From the NCBI GenBank assembly GCA_002427465.1, contig DIRC01000005.1:42262-62250 (forward strand): a stretch of 19,989 nt of DNA, written 5' to 3'. The stretch comes from Clostridiales bacterium UBA5446 (GTDB lineage: Bacteria; Bacillota; Clostridia; Oscillospirales; Oscillospiraceae). This document shows, piece after piece, positions 1-7,022 of this stretch (positions are counted from its first letter, which is position 1; each line of letters begins with the position of its first letter). Made by a program: the position numbers and the translations under genes. Under the pieces are notes generated by a model. That model was not told where the DNA came from. It was given only the letters and a program-made list of their open reading frames with translations, and did no database searches.

Positions 1-539
1 ACCATCGCGGCCAGATAGATCCCCTTTTCCTTCAGGGCGGCCGCCTCGGTTTTGAGGTCGAAAGCGCCGCAAAGATCGTAGGAGACGGCAGTGCCAACGG
101 CGGAGGCATAGGCCAGGCGTCCGCTGGATGGCTTAACTTCCAGAAGCAGGGCGTTGGCCCCGTAATCCTCCATCAGGCCGACATATTCGGCTATCCCCTC
201 GCTGCTGACGGACAGGGCGGGAATAAACAGAGCCCGCATCTGGGAAAGCCCCTCTCCGGCCGTGGCGGCAATATGGCTGTAATCCGGCGCTTCGATCACC
301 AGCTCGGTGTCTACATGCTCGTAATCCGTGACGCCGCCGTCCGCGCCGGTGTTCGCCGGGGCAGCCAGAATAGGCAGCTCCAGGGAAATGCCGTCCTGCC
401 CGTATACGATATACTTCTGCAGGGCATAAAACATCACGACCGCGCCGACTATAATGATCGCCAGAATAAACAGCGAAATCGTTATAAAGCCCCGCCGTTT
501 GCGCCTGCCTTTATAGACTTCTTTAGGTCTGATTGCCAC
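1..539 (-). CDS. Membrane-anchored putative glycoside hydrolase (DUF4015-like), C-terminus beyond window
   Basis: Partial gene; about 179 residues are visible and the rest lies beyond base 1. The GTG start at 539 is chosen because GGAGG sits 7 bases upstream, and the reading frame overlaps the end of rpiB by 17 bases, which suggests translational coupling. The N-terminus is basic (KGRRKRRG) and is followed by one hydrophobic segment at about residues 19-40, so the protein is probably anchored with its C-terminal domain outside the cell. From about residue 100 the pattern NALLLEVKPSSGRLAYAS, then later LKEKGIYLAAMV, resembles the start of the putative glycosyl hydrolase domain DUF4015 (a TIM-barrel type fold). 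The substrate is unknown. It is the last visible gene of the PMT-PHP-rpiB operon. The family call rests on the first part of the domain only. Confidence 0.7.
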   Translation of the reverse strand, partial: MAIRPKEVYKGRRKRRGFITISLFILAIIIVGAVVMFYALQKYIVYGQDGISLELPILAAPANTGADGGVTDYEHVDTELVIEAPDYSHIAATAGEGLSQMRALFIPALSVSSEGIAEYVGLMEDYGANALLLEVKPSSGRLAYASAVGTAVSYDLCGAFDLKTEAAALKEKGIYLAAM

Positions 540-993
540 CTTGCTGCCTCCGCGGTGATTCGTTTTCCATCGCCGTAATTTTGTCTATTCGGTGCGTATG
601 CCTTCCGCCCTCAAAGGGTGTCTCAAGAAAGATGTCGAGGATTTTCATAGCCAGGCCCACGCCTGTCACGCGCTGGCCCAGGCCGAGGATGTTCGCGTTA
701 TTGTGCCTGCGGCACATCTCGGCGGAAAAACAGTCGGTACAGGCGGCGGCGCGGATACCTGGAATCTTGTTTGCGGCAATGGTGATGCCGATGCCCGTGC
801 CGCACAGGACGATACCTCGCTGGTATTCCCCCGAGGCGACCGCTCTTCCGACGGCCCCGCCGTAATCCGGGTAATCGCAGCTCTCCTCGGAATACGTGCC
901 GAAATCCTTGTAGCTGAGGCCAAGCTTGTCCAAATGCTCCATCACCTCCTGCTTGAGTTTGAAGCCTCCATGATCGGAACCTATTGCAATCAT
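523..993 (-). CDS. rpiB: Ribose-5-phosphate isomerase B
   Basis: 156 residues, the RpiB/LacAB family. It interconverts ribose 5-phosphate and ribulose 5-phosphate in the pentose phosphate pathway, in the cytoplasm. The N-terminus IAIGSDHGGFKLK carries the Asp-His phosphate/sugar-binding motif (D7, H8). The CGTGIG motif at residues 64-69 contains the catalytic Cys64. RRHNNANILGLGQR (95-108) and the RHTHR element near residue 131 are also typical. Clostridial RpiB proteins are usually around 145-150 residues; the extra tail here is a polar run after residue 142. The ATG at 993 has AAGGAG 7 bases upstream, and this site overlaps the stop codon region of the preceding PHP gene, so the genes are tightly packed in one operon. 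Some relatives act on allose or galactose phosphates, but the sequence looks like plain RpiB. Confidence 0.95.
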   Translation of the reverse strand: MIAIGSDHGGFKLKQEVMEHLDKLGLSYKDFGTYSEESCDYPDYGGAVGRAVASGEYQRGIVLCGTGIGITIAANKIPGIRAAACTDCFSAEMCRRHNNANILGLGQRVTGVGLAMKILDIFLETPFEGGRHTHRIDKITAMENESPRRQQGGNQT

Positions 994-1004
994 AATCGTA
1001 CTCC

Positions 1005-1838
1005 TTAAATTTTAATAAACTCCGGCTTGTGGCGGCTGAATACCGTCACATATTTGAACCCGTTTTCACGAAGGAGCAGATAGCCCTCCCTGACCCCCAG
1101 GCCAGAGGCGAGAAGGGAATGGGCGTCGCTGCCGACAGTTATGATCTCGCCCCCCAGCTCCCGGTAGCGCCGGAGGATGGGCGTCGATGGAAAGGTAAGG
1201 CCCAGGGCGCAGTCCCGGCCGCCGGGGACCAGATCAGCACAGTTTAGCTCAATCCCGCGCCCGCTATGTATGAGGGTCCGCAGCAGGGTATCAATCCTGT
1301 CGCCGTTGCGCGACATGGACAGCTCCACGTTAAAGCCCTGTCTGCTCATGTAGCGCAGGCAGTAGCCGATATGCCCCATTACGTCGAAGCAGGGAATGGC
1401 GGCCAGCTCCACCAGCTCGTCCAGGTACCGGTCGTAAAGCTGATGGCATTGTTCCATACTTGTGTACTTGATGTCATAAAAGTCTTCAAGGCCCAGTAGA
1501 TTGTGCAGGGAGCCGATGACGAAGTCGTATCCCTCCATCTTATAGATTTTGAGGGCCCGCTCCGGATCATGGTTGGCCTCCCCCAGCTCCAGGCCCAGCC
1601 TGAGCGTCTGATCCGGGGGGGCTTTTTTCAGGGCGTCCGCAAACTGCCGGCGCTGCTTTTCGGGGATCTCGAAAAGATCCGGGCCTACCTGCATGGTATC
1701 GGGAATATCGAAATCGCAGTGGTCGGTAAAGCAAATTTCCGAAATGCCGCGGGCATATGCCGCCGAGGACATTTCCGCCATGGGATTGTTGGCGTCGAAG
1801 GAACAGGTGCTGTGAATATGGTAATCCGCCAGATACAT
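1005..1838 (-). CDS. PHP-domain phosphatase, histidinol-phosphatase (HisJ/HisK-like) family
   Basis: 277 residues. The metal-binding pattern of the PHP superfamily is complete: HIH at residues 7-9, TDH ending at H40, E85 in GLELGE, H112 in SLHNL, H156 in MGHIGY, and SDAH ending at H240. These residues bind the metal cluster that hydrolyses phosphoesters. The closest named family is monofunctional histidinol-phosphate phosphatase, the penultimate step of histidine synthesis, but no other his gene lies nearby, so the true substrate could be another sugar or polyol phosphate. The ATG at 1838 follows GGAGG by 9 to 10 bases. The gene begins 18 bases after the stop of the PMT glycosyltransferase and ends just before rpiB, so the three genes form one transcription unit. 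The PHP fold is certain; the histidinol role is inferred from family resemblance. Confidence 0.85.
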   Translation of the reverse strand: MYLADYHIHSTCSFDANNPMAEMSSAAYARGISEICFTDHCDFDIPDTMQVGPDLFEIPEKQRRQFADALKKAPPDQTLRLGLELGEANHDPERALKIYKMEGYDFVIGSLHNLLGLEDFYDIKYTSMEQCHQLYDRYLDELVELAAIPCFDVMGHIGYCLRYMSRQGFNVELSMSRNGDRIDTLLRTLIHSGRGIELNCADLVPGGRDCALGLTFPSTPILRRYRELGGEIITVGSDAHSLLASGLGVREGYLLLRENGFKYVTVFSRHKPEFIKI

Positions 1839-1856
1839 TGAAATATGCCTCCAGAT

Positions 1857-3680
1857 TCAGAAGGGCCACGATGGCAGCCATTTGAGTAAATGCGTTGAAT
1901 ACCACTCCGCCACCCGCAGGCCGGACAGGACGGGGTAGAACATGACGAAAAGAGCCACGGAAACGACGGTGAAGGCCAGCAGATTCCCGCGCCAGCCGGG
2001 CAGTTCCGCTTTCCGGGATTCATCGAACATCAGGCAGAGCGCCAGTGTCAGGAATACCGCCGAGGGGAAGTAATGATATTCAAAAGTCAGACGCGAGATG
2101 AAAATCCAGGGGAGAAGCTGCGCCAGGTAGCCGATCAGAATAAAGGCCGCCCGGCCGTCCCGCTTTTTAAAAGCCCGTATACCGGCGCCGATAACCGCCA
2201 GCAGCCCGCCCAGGCAGAGCAGGGGGGACAGGAAAGCGCCGATGGACGACTTTGTTCCGTCGCCAAAATTCGCCAGATAATAAAGAATCGGTCGGCCGTC
2301 GACTATCCATTGATACCAGCGGGAAGAATAGGGATGAGTCGCCACCAGGTCGGCATGGTAATTAAACATATATTTTTGGTTATTGATGACGATCTCGGCG
2401 TAGTCCTCGGAAAACAGCATGGCAAGTCCGCTCATGCCCTTTGCCTCGCCATACGGCCAGTAGCTCACGTAATAAACGGCGCAGGGAACCACGATGAAAA
2501 ACATGATGCAGAACAGGGCGTTTCCCGCCAGTTTACTCCAAAAGTTCTCCTCCCGCCGCCGGGTGAACCAGTAGACGAGCCAGATCACGGCAAGGCCGCC
2601 GCCGGCGTAGATACAGGTCCATTTGCTGGCGGCCCCCAGGCCGAAGAAAAGGCCGGAAAGGGCCAGATTCCACAGTCTGCCCCCGGAGACGAAGCGCCAC
2701 ATGAACAGATACATCAGGATGATAAAAAATACCGCGTAGGTATCTATGGTGGCGATGCGGGTCTGGGTAAAATGCATGAAATCAAAGGCGAATATAACCG
2801 TTCCGCAGACCGGGACGGCAGTTCCTCCGAACATGTTTTTTAAAAGAATATACAGGAAGGGGAGCATCAGCGCGCCGAAAAGGGTTCCCATGAAGCGCCA
2901 GCCGAAGGGGGTCATCCCGAAGGCGCGTATGCCAAGGGCTATGATCAGCTTACCCAGAGGCGGATGGGATATTTCATAGGGATACACGCCCTCGATATGC
3001 TCCAAAGCCGTGCGGGCATGGTAGATTTCGTCGAAGTAGGTGCTGTTCATATAGCTTTCCCGCTCCGGAACCAGGGTCTGCTCGTCAAAAAGGGCCGAGG
3101 CGCCGTCGGCGTATTCCAGCTTCCCGGCGCTGATCAAAACGCCGTCCGCCCCGTAAAGTGCGAGCTCGCCCAGGGAGAGGGTGTTGTCCGCAATGATGCG
3201 GATATACCGGGCTGTTCTGGCCGCGCCCTCGGAATACTCGCCGGTTTTCCACTTGAACAGGTCGGCATAGTTTTGCTCCAGGACGGCAACATCCTCAAAA
3301 TTTTCGCCGTCGGAGGAAAACTGAAGGTAATAACTGCCGGTATGCAGGCCGCAATAATACTTTATCGCGCCGATTTCCGTTTCTTCGGCAAGGGTAATAT
3401 CGGCGTAACGCCCGCGCTCGGCAAATTCACAGAAGCTTTGGGGCGCACGGTTATCGCCCAGCCCGAGAAAGGCCACGGCGGCGTAGACCACTGTGATGCC
3501 CAGCGCCAGAAGCCTGTCCTTCCGCGTCATCTCATATGTCTCGGGGAAGGTAAGAACGTGCGCGGCGCCCTCCTGACCGCTGGGAAGCGGCGTGCATTTA
3601 AGAAGGGGAATCCAGCCGGCGGCAACAAAAAAAACATAGGCTATTGCCGCCAATGGGAGAAGATATGTCAGAAAGGCCAA
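1857..3680 (-). CDS. PMT-family (dolichyl/polyprenyl-phosphate-mannose-type) membrane glycosyltransferase with discoidin-like insert
   Basis: 607 residues from a TTG start at 3680. This start is chosen because a near-perfect AAAGGAGG (3688-3695) lies 7 bases upstream; an upstream in-frame TTG at 3707 is at or before the expected transcript start. The protein is a GT-C integral membrane enzyme: multiple hydrophobic segments, with FDEIYHAR (216-223) and SHPPLGK (238-244), the motifs that PMT enzymes use for lipid-linked sugar and acceptor binding. Unlike the simple family layout, residues about 80-180 form a soluble block with YYLQFSSDGENF, ARYIRI and LSLGELALYG, the signature pattern of F5/8 C (discoidin) sugar-binding modules. 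It probably transfers a sugar from a polyprenyl-phosphate donor to an extracytoplasmic protein or glycan. It is first in an operon with the PHP phosphatase, rpiB and the DUF4015-like protein. Donor and acceptor are not known. Confidence 0.88.
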   Translation of the reverse strand: MAFLTYLLPLAAIAYVFFVAAGWIPLLKCTPLPSGQEGAAHVLTFPETYEMTRKDRLLALGITVVYAAVAFLGLGDNRAPQSFCEFAERGRYADITLAEETEIGAIKYYCGLHTGSYYLQFSSDGENFEDVAVLEQNYADLFKWKTGEYSEGAARTARYIRIIADNTLSLGELALYGADGVLISAGKLEYADGASALFDEQTLVPERESYMNSTYFDEIYHARTALEHIEGVYPYEISHPPLGKLIIALGIRAFGMTPFGWRFMGTLFGALMLPFLYILLKNMFGGTAVPVCGTVIFAFDFMHFTQTRIATIDTYAVFFIILMYLFMWRFVSGGRLWNLALSGLFFGLGAASKWTCIYAGGGLAVIWLVYWFTRRREENFWSKLAGNALFCIMFFIVVPCAVYYVSYWPYGEAKGMSGLAMLFSEDYAEIVINNQKYMFNYHADLVATHPYSSRWYQWIVDGRPILYYLANFGDGTKSSIGAFLSPLLCLGGLLAVIGAGIRAFKKRDGRAAFILIGYLAQLLPWIFISRLTFEYHYFPSAVFLTLALCLMFDESRKAELPGWRGNLLAFTVVSVALFVMFYPVLSGLRVAEWYSTHLLKWLPSWPF

Positions 3681-3710
3681 GCTGTAGCCTCCTTTACAGA
3701 AAACCAATAT

Positions 3711-3739
3711 ATTATACTATTATTTACACCTTATGTCCA
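3711..3739 (-). promoter_or_regulatory. Sigma-A-type promoter of the PMT operon
   Basis: On the minus strand TGGACA (3739-3734) is followed after 17 bases by TATAAT (3716-3711). Only one base differs from the consensus. The expected transcript start is near 3704, which leaves a short leader to the TTG start at 3680 and excludes the upstream TTG at 3707. It is divergent from the rny promoter. Confidence 0.75.
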
Positions 3740-3754
3740 TATTAGAATGGACGC

Positions 3755-3784
3755 TTGACATAATATCGGATAGCGGTGTAAAAT
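3755..3784 (+). promoter_or_regulatory. Sigma-A-type promoter of rny
   Basis: TTGACA (3755-3760), a perfect -35 box, is followed after 18 bases by TAAAAT (3779-3784), one base away from TATAAT. The transcript would begin near 3791 and carry a leader of about 120 bases. The two -35 boxes of the divergent promoters are only 15 bases apart, so the intervening DNA could hold a shared control site. Confidence 0.7.
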
Positions 3785-3810
3785 ATAGCGATAATATTGT
3801 TGGGACCATT

Positions 3811-3865
3811 GGGGAGGCCCCTTTGATATTAAAATTTTTCGACGGGCTGTGCTTGATGCCCCGTC
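3811..3865 (+). other. Two small hairpins in the rny leader
   Basis: Within the presumed 5' leader, GGGG-AGG-CCCC (3811-3821) can form a short tight hairpin. GACGGG (3841-3846) can pair with CCCGTC (3860-3865) across a 13-base loop, followed by a T-rich but interrupted stretch. The second looks like a weak terminator or an RNA-processing stem. RNase Y levels are known to be controlled at the RNA level in some Firmicutes, but nothing here proves that. Confidence 0.3.
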
Positions 3866-3911
3866 TTATTCTGTTTCAAACAAATTAACAAAGGAGGCGT
3901 AGTATGGCTTT

Positions 3912-5459
3912 ATGATATGGACATATATCGGCATCGCGGTGGGGCTGATCGCGATGCTTATCATAGGCTTTATGCTTGGCGTAATTTACCGGAAAAAGGT
4001 TTCCGAGCGGGAAATTTCCAGCGCCGAGGATGAGGCGAAGCGTATTATTAACGAGTCGATCAAGTCTGCCGAGGCAAAAAAGCGCGAGGCGTTGGTCGAG
4101 GCCAAGGAAGAGATACACAAGAATCGCGCGGAATATGAGCGCGAGGTCAAGGAGCGCCGGGCCGAGCTCCAGAAGCAGGAGCGCAGGCTTCAGCAGAAGG
4201 AAGAAAACCTGGACAAAAAAACCGACGCCATCGAAAAAAAGACGGAAGCGCTTAACCAAAAACTGACGGCTGCCGACGCGCAGCGGGAGGAAATCAAGCT
4301 CGTCAAAAAAAGCCAGCTTGAGATGCTGGAGCGTATTTCAGGCTACACCATGGAGGATGCCAAGGCTTATCTGATTGACAGCATCAAGTCGGAAGTCACC
4401 CATGAGATGGCGGCCAAGGTCAGGGAGGTTGAGGCCAAATTCAAGGACGAGGCCGACACCAGGGCAAGGGAAGTCATCGCAACCGCCATTCAGCGCTGCG
4501 CGGCTGATCATACCAGCGAAATCACCGTATCTGTCGTACCCCTCCCCAACGACGAGATGAAGGGCCGTATTATAGGACGCGAAGGACGCAACATTCGTTC
4601 CATTGAAACGCTCACCGGCTGCGATCTCATCATAGACGATACGCCTGAAGCTATCACCCTGTCCAGTTTTGACCCGGTTCGCCGGGAGGTAGCGCGCATT
4701 GCGCTGGAGAAACTAATATTGGACGGCCGCATCCACCCCGCCCGCATTGAAGAAATGGTTTCCAAGGCACAGAAGGAGGTCACCGCCACCATCAAGGCCG
4801 AGGGCGAGCGCGCGGCGTTCGAAACCAACGTCAACGGGCTGCACCCGGAGATTATAAAGCTTCTGGGGCGCATGAAGTACCGTACAAGCTATGGTCAGAA
4901 TGTTCTGAACCACTCTATCGAGGTTGCGCATATATCCGGCCTTCTGGCTTCGGAACTGGGCGTGGACGTTGCAACCGCCAAGCGTGCCGGACTGCTGCAC
5001 GATCTGGGCAAGGCCATAGACCATGAGGTAGAGGGCAGCCATGTGACCATCGGCGTGGACATTGCGAAAAAGTATAAGGAAAGCCCTGAGGTAATCCATG
5101 CCATAGAGGCGCACCACGGCGATGTGGAGCCGCATACCGTCATTGCCTGCATCGTGCAGGCAGCGGATACCATTTCCGCCGCCCGGCCGGGCGCACGGCG
5201 CGAGAATATCGAAAACTACGTTAAGCGCCTTGAAAAGCTTGAGGAGGTCTCCAAGAGCTTCCCCGGCATCTCCGGCTGCTATGCCATACAGGCCGGCAGG
5301 GAGATACGGATTATGGTCAAGCCGGAAGAAGTGGACGAGGACAGCATGATACTGCTTGCCCGGGACATTGCCAAGAAGATCGAGGCCGAGCTTACGTATC
5401 CGGGACAGATCAAGGTTCATGTGCTGCGGGAGACAAAAGCCGTCGAGTACGCGAAATAA
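3912..5459 (+). CDS. rny: Ribonuclease Y
   Basis: 515 residues, the usual family length. It is the membrane-anchored endoribonuclease that starts the decay and processing of many mRNAs in Firmicutes. Domain order: one transmembrane segment (about 4-24), a long charged coiled coil (about 30-150, rich in Glu, Lys, Arg and Ala), a KH RNA-binding domain with GRIIGREGRNI (218-228), and an HD hydrolase domain with H334, H363-D364 in LLHDLGKA, and H371. The ATG at 3912 starts MIWTYIG. The AAGGAGG at 3891-3897 is 14 bases from this ATG but only 6 from an earlier ATG at 3904. That earlier ATG opens a three-codon frame whose TGA overlaps the rny ATG, so translation may be coupled. The gene is transcribed alone, between its own promoter and a strong terminator. 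Confidence 0.97.
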   Translation: MIWTYIGIAVGLIAMLIIGFMLGVIYRKKVSEREISSAEDEAKRIINESIKSAEAKKREALVEAKEEIHKNRAEYEREVKERRAELQKQERRLQQKEENLDKKTDAIEKKTEALNQKLTAADAQREEIKLVKKSQLEMLERISGYTMEDAKAYLIDSIKSEVTHEMAAKVREVEAKFKDEADTRAREVIATAIQRCAADHTSEITVSVVPLPNDEMKGRIIGREGRNIRSIETLTGCDLIIDDTPEAITLSSFDPVRREVARIALEKLILDGRIHPARIEEMVSKAQKEVTATIKAEGERAAFETNVNGLHPEIIKLLGRMKYRTSYGQNVLNHSIEVAHISGLLASELGVDVATAKRAGLLHDLGKAIDHEVEGSHVTIGVDIAKKYKESPEVIHAIEAHHGDVEPHTVIACIVQAADTISAARPGARRENIENYVKRLEKLEEVSKSFPGISGCYAIQAGREIRIMVKPEEVDEDSMILLARDIAKKIEAELTYPGQIKVHVLRETKAVEYAK

Positions 5460-5464
5460 AACGA

Positions 5465-5509
5465 AAAAATCACAGCCCGCCGGTTCCCCACCGGCGGGCT
5501 GTGATTTTT
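5465..5509. terminator. Bidirectional rho-independent terminator between rny and coaX
   Basis: Perfect 20-bp inverted repeat, arms 5465-5484 and 5490-5509, with a 5-base TCCCC loop. The GC-rich core is flanked by A-run and T-run ends, so it works on both strands. It ends rny on the plus strand and the converging ECF-coaX unit on the minus strand. Confidence 0.93.
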
Positions 5510-5520
5510 AATATGGGTAG

Positions 5521-6291
5521 TTACGTTTTTAAATTCTTCTGCCAAATCAGCCAAAGGCCGCGAAGAAGGAGATTCTCGTCGTACGCGATGTCCCGGTAGC
5601 AGTGTGGGATGATTTTCATGGCCATTCCTCCGGTGGCGATCACGGTGGCCGGGGAGCCAAGCTCCTTTTCTATCCGGTCCAACATGCCGTCTATGGAAGC
5701 GGCGGAGCCGAAAACGGTTCCCGACTGCATGGAGTCTATTGTGTTTGTGCCGATGACCTTTTTGGGCGGCCCTATGGGTATGCGGGGGAGAAGGGAAGCT
5801 CGCCCGATCAGCGCTTCTGTGGCGATAGACGGCCCGGGCAGGATTGCGCCGCCCAGCATGCGCGCGTTTGCGGAGATGACCGTGATGGTTATGGCGGTTC
5901 CCATATCGATCAGGATGAGGGGCGGTTTATAGAGGCTCAGCGCCGCCACGGAGACGGAGACAATGTCCGCACCCAGCTGGGACGGATCGTCAATGCCGAT
6001 GTTCAGCCCGGTTTTGATGCCGGCGCCGACAATCAGCGCCTCGCAGCCTGTGATGATCCGGACGGCAGCCCGCAGAGTCCCGGTTAGTTGCGGGACGACG
6101 GAAGAGATTATGGCGCCGTTGAAATCGGATTTTTTGCGGCCGGAGATGCTGAGGATCTGCCAGATGGTGACCGCATATTCGTGAGCTGTCTTTTTCCGGT
6201 TGGTTTCCAGCCGCATGACATCCGATATTATCCCGTTGTCTATGCAGCCAAGCACGACATTGGAATTGCCGACATCTACGGCGAGGATCAT
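5521..6291 (-). CDS. coaX: Type III pantothenate kinase
   Basis: 256 residues, normal for CoaX. It phosphorylates pantothenate with ATP, the first step of coenzyme A synthesis, in the cytoplasm. Motifs of the ASKHA-fold type III enzyme are present: DVGNSN (6-11) for phosphate binding, GAD (107-109) with the likely catalytic Asp109, DMGTAIT (129-135) and GGAILPG (147-153). Two small departures from the commonest motifs are visible: the Arg usual after GAD is Ile here, and the DxGTATT motif reads DMGTAIT. The ATG at 6291 has AAAGGAG 9 bases upstream, and it starts immediately after the TAG of the ECF S-component gene, so the two genes are co-transcribed and probably translationally coupled. The end of transcription is the shared terminator at 5465-5509. 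Confidence 0.94.
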   Translation of the reverse strand: MILAVDVGNSNVVLGCIDNGIISDVMRLETNRKKTAHEYAVTIWQILSISGRKKSDFNGAIISSVVPQLTGTLRAAVRIITGCEALIVGAGIKTGLNIGIDDPSQLGADIVSVSVAALSLYKPPLILIDMGTAITITVISANARMLGGAILPGPSIATEALIGRASLLPRIPIGPPKKVIGTNTIDSMQSGTVFGSAASIDGMLDRIEKELGSPATVIATGGMAMKIIPHCYRDIAYDENLLLRGLWLIWQKNLKT

Positions 6292-6292
6292 A

Positions 6293-6892
6293 CTAAGCGA
6301 TCTCCTTTCGGCCGACTTTGACGATACGCGCGATCACAGGAGTGAGTACCACGTTCACCAGCAGCTCGACCAGGAAGTTCACACCGATGAGACCCAGGAA
6401 GACAAAACTGACCACGTTGGATCCCGCCGCGGCCGCCCACTCAGCCAGGGTGGCCTGATAGAGGGTGGCCATCGCCAGACAAAAAATTCCGGTATTGACT
6501 ATAGGGCTGCAGACAGCGGCCAGCACGACCCCAAGGGTCACGCTTTTTTTGGACAGGGCATGGTAGACGAGTCCCGCCGCCCAGCCGGCTGCGGCGCCTT
6601 TCACGATGCACAGGACGGCCGTTGCAAAAGGATTAACATTCCAGAGTATTGCGCCGCCAACATCCGCGCCGAAAATGCACATCAGCAGGACGACGAATCC
6701 AAATACGCCGCCGAGCCAGGCCCCGGATTTCGGGCCGTAGACGGCGGCCCCAACCACAATCGGCGCCAACGCCAGCGTTATGGAAAACGGCCCGAACTTG
6801 ACAAAGGTGGCGATGACCGTCAGAACCACCACCAGTGCGGTAAAGATGCTCATACCTACGAGGCGCTTGGTTTTTCCCGAATTTTTTGACAT
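6293..6892 (-). CDS. ECF transporter S component, probably for pantothenate (PanT-like)
   Basis: 199 residues, very hydrophobic with about five or six membrane segments, e.g. near 12-30, 36-52, 58-74 and 115-130. The layout fits the substrate-binding S component of an energy-coupling-factor vitamin transporter: a short basic N-terminus, then MSIFTALVVVLT, then GPFSITLALAPIVVGAAVYGPKSGA. Such subunits join a shared T component and two ATPases encoded elsewhere. The substrate is inferred from position: the gene ends one base before the coaX ATG, and S components for pantothenate (PanT) are known to lie beside pantothenate kinase genes. The ATG at 6892 follows AGGAGG by 8 bases. Another vitamin cannot be ruled out from sequence alone. 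Confidence 0.83.
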   Translation of the reverse strand: MSKNSGKTKRLVGMSIFTALVVVLTVIATFVKFGPFSITLALAPIVVGAAVYGPKSGAWLGGVFGFVVLLMCIFGADVGGAILWNVNPFATAVLCIVKGAAAGWAAGLVYHALSKKSVTLGVVLAAVCSPIVNTGIFCLAMATLYQATLAEWAAAAGSNVVSFVFLGLIGVNFLVELLVNVVLTPVIARIVKVGRKEIA

Positions 6893-6914
6893 TTTATATA
6901 CCTCCTGCTACTGT

Positions 6915-6929
6915 TCCGGTTTAACCGGA
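6915..6929. promoter_or_regulatory. 15-bp palindrome in the ECF-coaX leader, candidate operator
   Basis: TCCGGTT-T-AACCGGA is a perfect inverted repeat with 7-base arms. It lies between the likely transcript start (near 6938) and the AGGAGG ribosome binding site, where a bound repressor would block transcription or a hairpin would affect translation. No regulator family could be assigned. Confidence 0.45.
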
Positions 6930-6944
6930 TATAGTGCAGTTAGT

Positions 6945-6972
6945 ATTATACAGATTCACAGAAAAATTTCAA
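6945..6972 (-). promoter_or_regulatory. Promoter of the ECF S component-coaX operon
   Basis: On the minus strand TTGAAA (6972-6967) is followed after 16 bases by a perfect TATAAT (6950-6945). The -35 box overlaps the tail of the presumed prmA terminator, so the two units are packed end to end. Confidence 0.65.
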
Positions 6973-7000
6973 GAGTTGGCGGAGAATTTCCCGCCGACTC
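6967..7000 (-). terminator. Probable terminator of prmA
   Basis: On the minus strand GAGT-C-GGCGG (7000-6991) can pair with CCGCC-A-ACTC (6982-6973) around an 8-base loop, giving a stem with one mismatch, then TTGAAATTTTT. The T-run is interrupted, so termination may be partial. It lies about 20 bases after the prmA stop. Confidence 0.5.
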
Positions 7001-7022
7001 TGAACAATTTGTGCAAAAACTG

